Below, one piece after another: positions 48,238-59,580 of a stretch of 64,000 nt of DNA (the first letter of the stretch is position 1; each line of letters opens with the position of its first letter). A program made the translations under genes and the position numbers. Origin of the DNA: Flammula alnicola (lineage: Eukaryota; Basidiomycota; Agaricomycetes; Agaricales; Strophariaceae); NCBI GenBank assembly GCA_015499995.1, contig JADNRV010000016.1, positions 434,001-498,000 on the forward strand. Reading direction: 5' to 3'. The notes under the pieces were generated by a model. That model made no database searches. It was not told where the DNA came from and saw nothing but the letters and a program-made list of their open reading frames with translations.

Positions 48238-50075
48238 TCAGTCATCCCTCTCTCTTGAAGGACTCGACTCGCGACCGTGGGCCTGGTCGCGGTGCTTCTT
48301 GAGAAGGCGGTCGAGGGCTTCCTTCTGTCCGACAGCAAGCTCGCCGGACTGGATACCCGAGTGGTAGATTCGGAGGAGGGAGTCGACGTCATCCATGGAT
48401 TGCGTTCGGACGTCGGCGAGCTCCTTGATCTTGGACGTTGCGTCCTTGATCTATAAGAGAGAAAAGGTTAGCAAAGACATGCAAAAATTATGTACATGGA
48501 AAACGAACCTCCTCGTCGGTGAGTTGGAGACCGAGCTGCTCAACACGAGACTTGACGGCATTCCATCCCGTGAGACGATGTCTACATAAAAAATGATGAG
48601 TTGTTGAACCGAAGGCCTGGAGAATTATAATCGTACCCAATTGAAACGTAACGCGTCAGACCGAAATCTTCGGGCTTGAGGATCTCGTAGGTGCTGGGGT
48701 TGTTCAAGATAGCCTTGGCATGGATACCAGCCTTGTGTGTGAACGCGCAATAACCACTGTAAAAAAATAATAGTGAGGATTTGATTCAAGGTAAAAGCGG
48801 CGAGGATCGCATACGTGATGGGGTTCATGAAGGGGATATTGACCTCGACAGCCTCGGCAACCAAGTTCTCGATTTCTCGGAGCATGGGAAGGTTATACTT
48901 GGACTTGACATATTCCGGGTTGGCGGCGTACAGGCAGGCAATGAGGCCGCCGAGAGGAGTGATACCGACACGTTCACCAATACCGAGGACGGCTACAAAT
49001 TATTTGGTCAGACTTATCTTTCTGCCACGATAAAAAAGTCATGTACATGTATCGATATGTGTAGCACCAGCTTCCAGAGCAGTATAAGCATTGGCGATAG
49101 CTTAAAATATTGTCAGATATTGCGAATCTATAAAAAGAGAGAAAATTTCTTACCCATGCCAGTGTCATTGTGCAAATGGATTTCAATGTCGCATCCAACA
49201 ACACCCCGGAGAGTTCTCACTAGGTCGTACACTTGTCTTGGGTTAGCGCATCCAACAGTATCAGCAATGCCCACACGGTCGACACCAATCTTGTCAACGG
49301 TTTGGTAGATTGAGAGGAGATCGACGAGATCGGAGCGGAACGAGTCCTCTGACGAGAAGCGAACCTCGATACCCTTGGACTTGACATACTCAATGACTTC
49401 GATGGCGGTCTTGGTGATGTACGCCATGTCCTTTCCATGCGAGAATTCGCGCAGGAATGAAGAGGTACCGATGACGACATCGACACCGTCGACACCTGAA
49501 ATTTTTTTATCAGAATCCATTTTGGGAAGACGCCAAAAAAAAATTGAAGCGAACCGGTCTCGACGGCGATGCGAGCGTCGTCCATATGGCATCGGATGTG
49601 GGTAAGGATCTTGGACTTCAAGCCGAGCTTGCAGATAGCCTCGCAATCCAGCCTTGATTGCTCTGAAGCGGCGGGCGACGTGAGCTCGATGTATTCAACA
49701 CCGAACGCATCCAGAGCCTTGGCGATAGCAATCTTGGTCTTGGTGTCGAAAAACGCATTGGCGAACTGCTCTCCCTCTGTTGATATAGCGATGATATCAG
49801 CTTCCAAGATTCAAGATGCAAAGAGATGATATAGACGAACCTCGTAGTGTGCTCTCGATGATATTGAAGTTTGAAATGTTGGAGAGGAAATCGGAGGCCC
49901 GGGGAGCGTAGGGGTTGGTACGTTGTTGGTCGAGATGGGAGGTCTTGGGACGCGATGTTCCCCGCTTGCCGTTAGCATTCGCTCCGTTGGTCTTGACGCC
50001 ATTGGTGAGAGGTACTTCGACCATCTCGCTCTTGTTGGTCGCGGACACGGTGTCAGCGTTTTGGTGTGGGCACAT
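48238..50075 (-). CDS. LYS20: Homocitrate synthase (lysine biosynthesis), intact copy
   Basis: First committed step of the fungal alpha-aminoadipate lysine pathway: 2-oxoglutarate plus acetyl-CoA gives homocitrate. Start ATG 50075 ([18 protein letters not shown]). Catalytic blocks: [20 protein letters not shown] (RxGEQ motif, intron inside), [93 protein letters not shown] and [12 protein letters not shown] (metal-binding HxH), then the regulatory-domain hinge [20 protein letters not shown]. The C-terminal part continues [20 protein letters not shown] and ends SRERDD-TGA at 48238. No mitochondrial presequence, as in Lys20/21. It is one of two tandem copies; the other (50661-52161) is truncated. 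Confidence 0.96.
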
Positions 50076-50164
50076 GTTGTATATTTTGGACAGGGGGAAG
50101 GGAGAGGTAAAAGTTGAGCGACTGAGGATTAAGAAAAATTGCAAGTATATATGAAGTCAAGTTG

Positions 50165-50663
50165 TATGTGAGTCACTTGGTCAACTTCGGTCCTTGCCGT
50201 AATCGCATCGGCCGATAAGGTCAGCCAATCACAATCTCGTCCCTCGATCCTACAGCTAGGTTACAGACATTGTTATTGGCTTTAGAAATTAGCCTATCGC
50301 TGCCTATGTATATCACATGTGCCATGGTATGTGTTTATTTAATATTGCATTATACATAAGTATGTACGACTGAAGATAACAAGGATATCGAGAGGAAAGC
50401 AGGGATTTTTAGCAGGAAGAGCGCATCGCAGCTCGGATACCCTCATTTTTTTTCCTTCCGTAGTATCAGAAAAAGAATAGGTATACGTACTCCGTTTGTA
50501 GCGATTTATCCGATGAGATACAGGCACCTGATTCAGATCACAGAAGAACTGGCGGTCAGGCTGAGGTATGTGGGTACGCTCGATGGCAAAGAAGCGACGT
50601 TCTACATGTATAAAATTTGTCGCGGGAAATGTCTCGATAAGCCAGAAACGCACAGCTTCTTCA
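50165..50663 (-). pseudogene. Relic of a Vps71/ZNHIT1-like gene (3' part), left by tandem duplication
   Basis: Matches the region 52,283-52,735 in the same order and strand. Examples are AGTCACTTGG followed by TTCGGTCCTTGCCGTAA, CGATTTATCCGATG, TATGTGGGTACGCTCGA followed by GGCAAAGAAGCGA, and GTTCTACATGTATAAAA. Against the intact gene it has lost about 100 bp covering the first zinc ligands; only a YCDLN-like remnant of the zinc finger remains. It starts upstream of the intact homocitrate synthase gene and runs directly into the last exon of the truncated copy near 50,661. It has no usable reading frame. Confidence 0.8.
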
Positions 50664-52161
50664 ATATCCTTTAAGATGATGTCTAGAAAGAAAGAAGTCG
50701 ATAAATCATTGAACCGAAGGCTGAAGAATTATAGTCATACCCTGTTGAGATGTAACGCATCAGGCCAAAGTCTTCGGGCGTGAGGACCTCGTAGGCGCTG
50801 GGGTTGTTCAAGGTAGCCTTGGCATGGAAAATGTGTGTGAACGCGGAATAGCCACTACAGAAAACAACAGTGAGGACCCGATTAAATGCAAAGCGACAAG
50901 AATCACATACGTGATGGGGGTCATGAAGGGGATATTGACCTCGACAGCCTCAGCGACCAAGTTCTCGATTTCTCGGAGCATGGGAAGGTTGTACTTGGAC
51001 TTGACGTATTCGGGATTTGCGGCGTACATGCAGGCGATGAGACCACCGAGAGGGGTGATACCGACACGTTCACCAATACCGAGGACGGCTACAAATTATT
51101 TGGTCAGATTTATCTTTCTGCACATGATAGATGGAATTTACGTACAAGTATCGATATGTGTAGCACCAGCCTCAAGAGCAGTATAAGCATTGGCGATAGC
51201 TTAAGAAAATATTATTAGATAATGCGAATCTATAAAAAGACAGAAATTTTCTTACCCATGCCAGTGTCATTGTGCAAATGGATTTCAATGTCGCATCCAA
51301 CAACACCCCGGAGAGTTCTCACTAGGTCGTACACTTGTCGTGGGTTCGCGCATCCAACAGTATCAGCAATGCCAACACGGTCGACGCCGATCTTGTCAAC
51401 GGTTTGGTAGATTGAGAGGAGATCGACGAGATCGGAGCGGAAAGAATCCTCTGACGAGAAGCGGACCTCGATGCCCTTGGACTTGACATACTCGATGACT
51501 TCGATGGCGGTCTTAGTGATGTACGCCATGTCCTTTCCGTGCGAGAATTCGCGCAGGAACGACGAAGTGCCGATGACAACATTGACACCGTCGACACCTA
51601 ATTTTTTATTATCGTATCCGTTCTGGAAAGATACCAAAAAAAGCTTACCAGTCTCGACGGCAATGCGAGCGTCGTCCATATGGCATCGGATGTGGGTAAG
51701 GATCTTGGACTTCAATCCGAGCTTGCAGATAGCCTCGCAGTCAAGTCTTGATTGCTCTGAAGCGGCAGGGGACGTGAGCTCAATGTATTCAACACCGAAC
51801 GCATCCAGAGCCTTGGCGATAGCAATCTTGGTCTTGGTGTCGAAGAATGCATTGGCAAACTGCTCTCCCTCTGTTAATATAACGATGATGTCAGTTTCCA
51901 AGATGTGAAGACTGATATAGACGAACCCCGCAGTGTGCTCTCAATGATATTGAAGTTTTGGATGTTGGGCAGGAAATCGGCGGCGCGAGGAGCGTAAGGG
52001 TTGGCGCGCTGTTGTTCGGGGTGAGAAGTCTTGAGATGCGATGTTCCACGCTCGCCATTAGCATTCACTCCGTTAATTTTAACGCCATTGATGAGAGGTA
52101 CTTCAACCAGCTCGCTCTTGTTGGTGACGGGTAGGTCGTCGGCATTTTGGTGTGGGCACAT
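50661..52161 (-). pseudogene. Truncated duplicate of homocitrate synthase
   Basis: Second, tandem copy of homocitrate synthase. Start ATG 52161 ([18 protein letters not shown]). Intron positions match the intact copy, and the catalytic barrel is intact in frame ([35 protein letters not shown]). The hinge motif [11 protein letters not shown] has become FTHIFHAKA through loss of 6 bp plus substitutions. The last exon keeps only HHLKGY (against HRLTGW) before TGA at 50661, where the sequence switches to Vps71/ZNHIT1-like gene DNA. About 100 C-terminal residues, including most of the lysine-feedback/regulatory domain, are absent. The unchanged barrel frame means the break is recent or some expression remains, but normal activity is unlikely. 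Confidence 0.88.
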
Positions 52162-52459
52162 ATTGTATATGTTGGACAGAGGGGAAGCGAGAGGTAAAGG
52201 TTGAGAGACTAGTTGCAAGGGAAGATTGAGAGAAAAAATTGCAAGTATATATAAAAGTGAAGGTTTTTGGGTTGTCCATGAGTCACTTGGAAGTTGGTCC
52301 ATTTCGGTCCTTGCCGTAACATCAGAAACGCGCTGTCAGAACAGATATAACCCTTTCGCTTTCGTTTGTAGCGCTGCGACTTCGACCGATTTATCCGATG
52401 GCTATAAGATTGGAGGGGCACTGTGGCACAAGATGGGGCACCCGATTCAGCCTAGTGCG

Positions 52460-53163
52460 TTATACCACCCGCCGTTCGCACCGCGTCTCGGCGTGAACCC
52501 CTTCACAATTCAGATCACAGTACGGCATCGCACATCGGCGGCATTTATACAGCCCCCAATAGCCACAGACAGAGCAAAGCATTCGTGGTGGATATGCCGA
52601 CGGGATAGTACTGGCGGTCAAGTATGTGGGTACGCTCGACGGCAAAGAAGCGATGTTCTACATGTATAAAAATAGTCAGAAATTTTCGCGGGAGAATGTT
52701 ATCGATAGGCCAGAACGCACAGATTCTTCAATGAGAGTCGCCAGGTTTTTACGATAGAGCAGTGCGGTCCGCACGTTCATAGTCGATTTTTTCTTCCTGG
52801 CGGCAGCAGAAGATCCTAGGATATTGAGATTCCGTTTGTCTGAGATGATTTGGCGTCCGCGGCCTTTCGTGTACTTGTTACCGCCTTCTTCATCCTCGTC
52901 GCCTACACCCGCCAGAAGGGTTGGTTCTGCATAGTTGGATCGCTTCCGACAGCGTGTTAGAGATCTGTGCGACGATAGAATACTGCCGCCTTACCTCAAG
53001 TTCATCAAGATGTCGCTTGGTCCTCTTCGCAATTACTTCTGGCGCAAGAGTCTGAACAACAGCCGCAGTCTGACGAGATACTGTAAGAAAGAGAAAAATG
53101 ATTTACGCGACGTTCGATGAGTGAGAGGTGCCTACGTTGTTCTCTCCCTCTCTTTGGTGGCAT
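52460..53163 (-). CDS. VPS71: HIT-type zinc finger protein, Vps71/Swc6/ZNHIT1-like (SWR1 chromatin-remodelling subunit)
   Basis: Subunit of the SWR1 complex that exchanges H2A for H2A.Z. Start ATG 53163 (MPPKRGREQ), then after an intron LSRQTAAVVQTLAPEVIAKR and TKRHLDELE. The middle has GRGRQIISDKRNLNILGSS and the family block KKKSTMNVRTALLYRKNLAT, LIEES. The C-terminal zf-HIT domain is CSVCGYWGLYKCRRCAMPYC, then DLNCEGVHAETRCERRVV-stop, with the Cys/His ligands in normal order. Four exons, all joining in frame. It diverges from the cystathionine beta-lyase/mevalonate kinase gene. A relic of its 3' part lies at 50165-50663. Confidence 0.88.
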
Positions 53164-53417
53164 TGAATGGCGGTTGCAAGACAAGTTACAGGATTCGGCC
53201 GAATATGGGATGTATGTAATAACAAGAGCACGCCATCGTCGCATCCTCAGGCGAACGGCCGCACTGATTCCAAATATTCAAAGTCTGCAGTTTTCTTCAT
53301 TCCGTCTCTCACCTTCATCGTCATTCTTCAAAACTAACGGAGTCATTTGCTTTTAACTTCTGGATAAACCACCGTGATATCGACCTACACCCATAATAAT
53401 TGCATACGCCCGACAAG
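53164..53417. promoter_or_regulatory. Divergent promoter between the VPS71-like and fusion genes
   Basis: 254 bp between divergent start codons. No obvious TATA box near the fusion gene; CT-rich before the + strand ATG. Assigned by position. Confidence 0.45.
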
Positions 53418-56400
53418 ATGGCGCCATCTATTGACCCGCGTGCAACAGGAAAACAACCTCTCCATGATTTGCCTACCCCAGAACCGGAATCACCACTCAG
53501 ACCTCGTAAACCATACAAGTTCTCGACGCTATGTGCGACTGTAGACAACCCCGACATGAAAGATCAGTACGCCAGTAGTTCCGTGCCGATCTACCAAACT
53601 GCCACTTTCAAAGGTGTTGGAGGAGAGTATGATTACTCACGAAGCGGGAACCCTACCAGAAGCCATCTTGGTGTGTTTTCTCCCTCCTCTGATTTTCAAG
53701 GATCTAATTCGGCCAACTCGCAGAGCATCATATCGCTAAGATATCATCAGCTTCCCATGCCTTCACGGTCTCGTCGGGTATGGCCGCTTTGGATATCATC
53801 CTGCGTCTGCTGAAGCCAGGAGATGAGATCATTGCTGGAGACGACTTGTACGGTGGTACTAACCGGTTGCTCACCTACATCCGAACGCACATCGGTGTCA
53901 CCATTCACCATGTAGACACGACGGACTCGACATCCTTGCACCCATACATCAATCCCGACAAAACAGCCATGGTCCTCCTCGAATCACCCACAAATCCTTT
54001 GCTGAAAATTGCGGACATTGCTATGATAAGCAAAGACGTCAAGGAGCGCGCACCGAATGCTATCATTGTCGTCGACAACACCATGATGAGCCCTTACCTC
54101 CAGAGGCCTCTGGAGCACGGTGCTGACATCGTGTATGACAGCGCCACGAAGTATCTCAGTGGTCACCACGACCTTATGGCTGGTGTCGTGACATGCAATC
54201 GAGACGACCTGGCTAAAAAGTTGGCCTTCACTGTCAACTCTGTCGGAAATGCCCTGACGCCGATCGACTCGTTCCTCCTACTTCGTGGCATCAAGACACT
54301 TGCGTTGCGCATGGACAGACAGCAGGCCAATGCCCAGCTGGTGGCAGAGTACTTGTACGCCCTCGGGTTCAAGGTACATTATCCTGGACTGGCCGACCAT
54401 CCGGGACGAGATGTGCACAACAGGATCGCAGACGGCAATGGTGCTGTTTTGAGCTTCGAAACAGGAAACAAAGAGTTGAGCGAGAAGATTGTCGGTGGAA
54501 CGAGACTATGGGGTATCAGTGTCAGCTTTGGATGCGTGAACAGTTTAATCAGCATGCCTTGTGTGATGTCGTAAGTGCCTTTCTCCAAAATTCCGAAGCT
54601 AAATTCAAATGCTCACTTATTATGATACACCAGGCACGCGTCCATTGACCCGGCCACACGAGCAGCCCGTGGCCTTCCAGAGGACCTAATCCGACTTTGT
54701 GTTGGTATCGAAGACCCGCACGATCTTCTCGATGACCTAGAACGAGCCCTCATCGATGCTGGGGCCATAGCTCTGGACGTTTCTCAAAACAAATACGTCA
54801 AGGTTCCTGACAATGACGCTCTTACCCTCGCCGTCCAAAAGCTGCATCTCGATAGTGCCGTGGAAAAGAGCAAAGAGTGGTTCATCAGTGCCCCAGGCAA
54901 AGTCATCCTTTTCGGCGAGCACGCCGTCGTGCATGGTGTGGTAAGTCCCGTTTCCCCATTCCTTCATCCAGGTTCAGGGACGAGTTGTACACCCTTCTTT
55001 GCGGCCTCTGGATCCCTCGGTAATGAGGCTTGCCGGGATCGACTGTACCGGTATTCATAGACTTTTTTTTGGAATGAAACCAGGACGGAAGAAGCTTATT
55101 CTAACGCTGCCCTTTCGCCCCCTTTTGCTTAGACTGCAATCGCCGCTTCTGTGGACCTCCGGTGCTATGGTCTAGCAACCCCCAGGAATGACGGCAAGCT
55201 CTCGATTCATCTCCAGGATTTAGACGACTTCCGTTATGAATGGGACGTGGAGTCTTTACCCTGGGACGCAGTAACACCCGTCGCACCCGGCGAGGAACAT
55301 CCGGAGGAGCTTGACCAGAGATTAGTTGAGGCGTTGAATTCGAGGGCCCTACATGCCTTTAACGAAGAACAGAAGGCCGCTCGCGGGGCTAGTCTGGCGT
55401 TCCTGTATCTGTACATGATCTTAAGCAAGACCCAGGACCAGTGAGTACCTTTTCCCTTTCTTTTTTTCTTGTTGGCGTCCGCGGAGGCGGCTGATCCTTG
55501 GTCTTTCTTACTTGTCATTATCGCCTTTTCTCACGATGTAATTGCAGTCCTACGTTCAACTTTACCGCTCGTGCAACATTGCCGGTGGGCGCAGGTTTAG
55601 GGTCTTCAGCATCCTATTCCGTCTGTGCAGCCACTGCCTCGTTGCTTGTCCATCGACGGATCAGCGTTCCATTACCCCCTACGCCTTCATCATCCGACCA
55701 CGTCCATATTTCTCATCAAGGCCGACGTGCCATTTCTTCTGCGACGGCGGAGGAGGTTAACAGATGGGCGTTTGTAGCGGAGAAAATCCTCCACGGGAAC
55801 CCCAGTGGAGTGGACAACAGCGTTGCAGTATTTGGCGGTGCTCTTGCCTATACTCGCCCTGGATTTGGAAAGAAAAGCGGAATGGAAGGAATTCAAGGGT
55901 AAGTCCCATCTGCTTACCCTGCTTTATCGGTACCAACAGTCTGACGAATTTCAAATCACGTTATTTACACCAGATTCAAATCTCTCAAGTTTTTGTTAAC
56001 TAATTCAAAGGTACCACGAGATACCAAGAAGTTAGTAGCTGGTGTTGGAGAGAAAAAGGCAAACGTGAGTGCAAGAAAGACGTCCTTAACAAGACTCTTG
56101 GCTAAACCAACCGTACGTTCTTCAGGAACCGGAGCTCGTGAATGGTATTTTGGAATCTATTCAGAGCATTTGTGATGAGGCGAGGAGGGCTCTGGCGGAT
56201 CCAGAATTGCCTCGTGATTCACTACTATCCGCGATATCTGTGAGTACTATTGCGTGATGATTATCGTGAATCTCAGAATGACGAATATTCCATTGGTTAG
56301 GCTCTCATGGACGAAAACCACCAGCATCTCGTAACTCTTGGAGTCTCGCATCCATCGCTCGAGACAATCAAGGAAAAGACAGCAATTCCACATGGTCTGA

Positions 56401-56866
56401 GCACCAAACTAACTGGAGCTGGAGGGGGTGGTTGCGCCGTTACTCTTATTCCCGATGGTAAGTGCCTAATCATTTGAGCTGCATTGAACCCATGAGGCTT
56501 ATGCGGAACACGATCTGTATAGACTTTAAGGACGAGCAGCTGCAGGATCTGATCAACGCGTTGATCCGCGAAAACTTCCAACCTTATCTCACATCTGTGG
56601 GCGGCAGTGGACTTGGAATCTTGTCTCCATACCCTGAACACCGCACTCGTGGATCTCGCGCGCGTCATGTGCCTGAGGTCTTGGGCCAAGTGACTCCTCC
56701 GGATACCCCGACACCCAGAGAACCGTCGCCAGGCGAGATCGTGGATGGGGTTCAGGACGGCACGTCCGATCTCGAATTCGACCCTTTACGTGCCCCTTTC
56801 GTTTCCAGCACTGTGGCGGAGCTCCCTGAGTGGGCCGCTGAACTGGGACGTTGGTTGTACGTCTGA
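53418..56866 (+). CDS. Cystathionine beta-lyase fused in frame to mevalonate kinase
   Basis: Nine exons (53418-53670, 53724-54570, 54634-54940, 55133-55440, 55548-55898, 55974-56064, 56126-56239, 56301-56457, 56523-56866) sum to 2772 bp, a 923-residue protein. Residues 1 to about 420 are a PLP-dependent Cys/Met-metabolism enzyme: YASSSVPIYQTATFKG, FTVSSGMAALDIILRLLKPG, MVLLESPTNPLLKI, IIVVDNTMM and the PLP Lys in YDSATKYLSGHHD, close to cystathionine beta-lyase, which makes homocysteine. A linker (SQNKYVKVPDNDALTLAVQK) leads straight into mevalonate kinase from about residue 444: WFISAPGKVILFGEHAVVHG, PVGAGLGSSASYSV and KLTGAGGGGCAVTL are the three GHMP motifs, with NPSGVDNS between. A single exon (54634-54940) spans the junction. 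There is no stop and no ATG for a separate kinase. Confidence 0.93.
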
Positions 56867-57152
56867 GCCGAGTTGGTAGCTTTCCGGTCCCCCCATATCT
56901 TTCTTGGTTATCTGAAGTGCGGGTATCCCATGCGGTATCAATAGCAGCGGTTGTCAGGATCTTATCTAATCGATGAACGTATTCATAAAATGAAGTATGT
57001 CTGTATATGTACATAGAAACGCTGTTCAAATAGTAGAGGCTTTTTGAAATGTCCACGAACCTTTTTTATTTAATATTACATACCTGAGGTCTACAAAAAA
57101 AATCATCAGAAGACAGTGAGACTAAGTAACATGATAAGCAGATCCTTTCAAG

Positions 57153-57563
57153 TTTCAAAGAGGACCCGGGAAGCTCCCATCAGTTGGTGTCCGCGAATTT
57201 GCGGATTTGAGGCCCAAAATTCGTCAAATCTCTGTCCATTTTTGCGGATTTGACAGCCCAAAAATCCTAGTTCTGTCCACAGCCGGACAAAGTTTCCAGG
57301 CTGCTGAAATTTTTTCAGATTCAATGCCCATGTACCAGCCAAATAGACCAGCATTTTAGGAAATCCTATATACGCACGAATGCTGGGGCCAGGGACGAGA
57401 AATTTTGGTTTTAGCACCCGCAGGGAGAGAAAATTTGGGCATTCACGTGACAATCTCTGTCCGTTTTTGCGGATTTGAGGGCGGAAACCGTGCGGATTTG
57501 AGGCCGAATTTTGGATATTTCGCGGACACCAAATAAGAAGAGCTTCCCGGGTCCTTTTCAAAG
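57153..57563. mobile_element. Non-autonomous hAT-like MITE (395 bp) with 8 bp target-site duplication
   Basis: The element is 57161-57555. The termini are perfect inverted 16-mers, AGGACCCGGGAAGCTC at the left and GAGCTTCCCGGGTCCT at the right. After 7 unmatched bases they continue with TTGGTGTCCGCGAA on the left and its complement on the right, giving a 37 bp bipartite terminal repeat. It is flanked by the direct repeat TTTCAAAG (57153-57160 and 57556-57563). The inside is non-coding and carries copies of GCGGATTTGA near both ends, like the subterminal repeats of hAT elements. The 8 bp duplication fits hAT-type insertion. No transposase is present. Confidence 0.88.
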
Positions 57564-58019
57564 TTGGTTTTTCATATTAACCTTTAAGCTCTTTGCCATC
57601 CGGTTAGCCTTTACGTTCAATGCACTCACGAGAGAATTCTGAAAGATTTTGAAGAGGCACAGGAAAAGAACGCGATCACGTGAAAACGCAACATATATTG
57701 GACACTGTATTCACCATGGCCCATGATCCCACTGACGACGACGACACACTTCTGAATATCTACATATCCCATAGTATGGCAAAATTAACAATTGCATACT
57801 TTTCTCAACTCGTAATGCACGGCAGACCAACAGTCAAACTAGTCAACTTGAAGCATCGGCATCGGCCTCAGGCTCAAACATCGGCGCTTGCTAGGACCCA
57901 AAATAAATACGACACGAATTCATAACTTGGGCGGCTGATAAAAAGAGAAGTTAGACAATACCTCCATCGAATCATGGAAGGTGCACGGTTCTTTGGCACC
58001 CGGGTTACAATCATTGGAT
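57564..58019. other. Intergenic region
   Basis: About 450 bp between the MITE and the mevalonate kinase relic. One frame, 57716-57925 (MAHDPTDDDDTLLNIYISHS), is open for 70 codons but has no recognisable relative and no clear splice context. It is not called. Confidence 0.4.
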
Positions 58020-59580
58020 GACCGCACACCGCCAGCAGTGAGCCTGAGTGCGGCCAGGTGCGGCCACGGTGGCAAACCGTGTTCAATCCCCAGTCAAGCT
58101 CAGGGACAAGTTCGCTGCGGGTTGTACCCCACATTAACTGTACCTTCCGGGATCGCCTGCACCGGTTTTCAATACCGTCTTATGAAATACATAGGATTGA
58201 AGAACCTGGACTATCGTTGCATACCTCCTGTTCATTGACGACAGTCACCGCTTCATTGGCCTTTGCCCTGGGACGCAGCGCGCCCAAGGCAACCGGCGAA
58301 GAACTCCCGGTGGAGTAGGTCAGGGACTCGCTGTTGCCGTCGACATGGATGCTTATACAGGCAAGTGAAGGACAAGGATCCGGAGTTTCGCTCATAATGT
58401 TGAACCCCAGTGGGGTTCATATTCAGATCTTGGAAAAGAATCAAGCATAAAAGGAGTACGTACCTTTTCTTTATTATGATGCCTCCGCGCATACAGCATT
58501 GACCCTTTTCCAGTTGAAGCTATCATTAGGCTGATTGTCATCGCCCACAGCAGGCGCAATTTTAGCCTTCATCATTCCTATTCCATGTCCCTTAACCCAG
58601 GTTGGGCAAGAAAAGTGAAACGGAAAGAATCCAGTGGTAAGCAAGCTCCGGTTATTCATCACTCCCAGATCCAGTTTGCGATCTCATTTGTACACCGGTA
58701 GATTTACATTCCTAAAAGCCTCAAGTTTACTCAAAGGGAGCCACGGGCCGCTCAGAATCGCCCTCTGATATTGGTGATAAACAAGTCACTGCGCCTCTGA
58801 TATTATTGGTGCGCGGAAGCCAGTACTTATTCCTGCCATTAAGTAATTTACTATTGGAGATATCGTCTCTGAACTTTATCATTTACACGGTATTAGGGAT
58901 TCATCTCAGGGTAGCCTTGGCCTGCTAGTTATCAGAAGCTGCGAGCCCCCGATGAATGAAAGGCATTAGGGTCTCTTGTCCCTTGTACCTAGAACTACTG
59001 AGAGGGATCATATTCGAACGGAAAGCAAGCATTAGCCCAGGTCACAGCTTTAGTATTGGCAGCCAGCTGTTCTGAATCCACGAGGCTGATCCGGAACATC
59101 ATTATAAACTTCAAGAAGGAGCAGTTGTGGCAGGATCTGATCAACTCCTTGATCCGCTGAAACTTCCCGTCGTTATCTCATGGCATCTGTGGGTGGAAAT
59201 AGCCCCCGGAATCTAGTCTCTTTAACGCTGAGAATCGCGCCCGTGGATCTCCTGCTGTATTTCATGCTCCCGAGGCACTTGAACGAAACTGACTTTCCGG
59301 ATACACCGACACTAAGATCGTGGATAGTTCTGAGAAGCCAACGATCTTGACCTTTTACGTGCACTTTTGGTGTCCAGCACAGTGGCGGAGCTGCCGGGAT
59401 GGATAGCCGGACTTGGTTGTCGTGCAATGTAGGACTCGGGGCGAGCTCTCCTTTTCTACCTCTTCGCCCCTCTTCATAGCTCATTTCAGATACATATTCC
59501 ACGCGGTACGTGTATGTATTTCGGGCTCTTGAGATCTTATCTAATCGATCATGCACGTTTATGCGGAACGAATAGAAAGG
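58020..59580 (+). pseudogene. Decayed partial copy of mevalonate kinase
   Basis: Two blocks match the active kinase in order. Block 1 (about 58,070-58,330) matches the first kinase intron and next exon (CTCAGGGACAAGTT, CGGGATCGCCTGCACCGGT, CCCTGGGACGCAG, ACCGGCGAAGAA). Block 2 (about 59,080-59,440) matches the last exon: GAGCAGTTGTGGCAGGATCT followed by GATCAACTCCTTGATCCGC, then CATCTGTGGG, GACCTTTTACGTGC and GTCCAGCACAGTGGCGGAGCT. A weaker 3' UTR match extends to about 59,550 (GATCTTATCTAATCGAT). Stop codons (for example TGA right after TTGATCCGC) and indels break the frame. The central exons with the ATP-binding motif were not found. No lyase part is seen. Confidence 0.85.

Noticed and set aside
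57716..57925. 70-codon + strand frame (MAHDPTDDDDTLL...)
   Set aside because: No relative recognised, no splice context, and the composition is not clearly coding.
58474..58662. Minus-strand frame with SCPTWVKGHGIGM, reminiscent of a cupredoxin copper site
   Set aside because: The Cys-His-Met spacing does not match cupredoxins, no signal peptide or further domain sequence is present, and it lies inside a region of decayed DNA.
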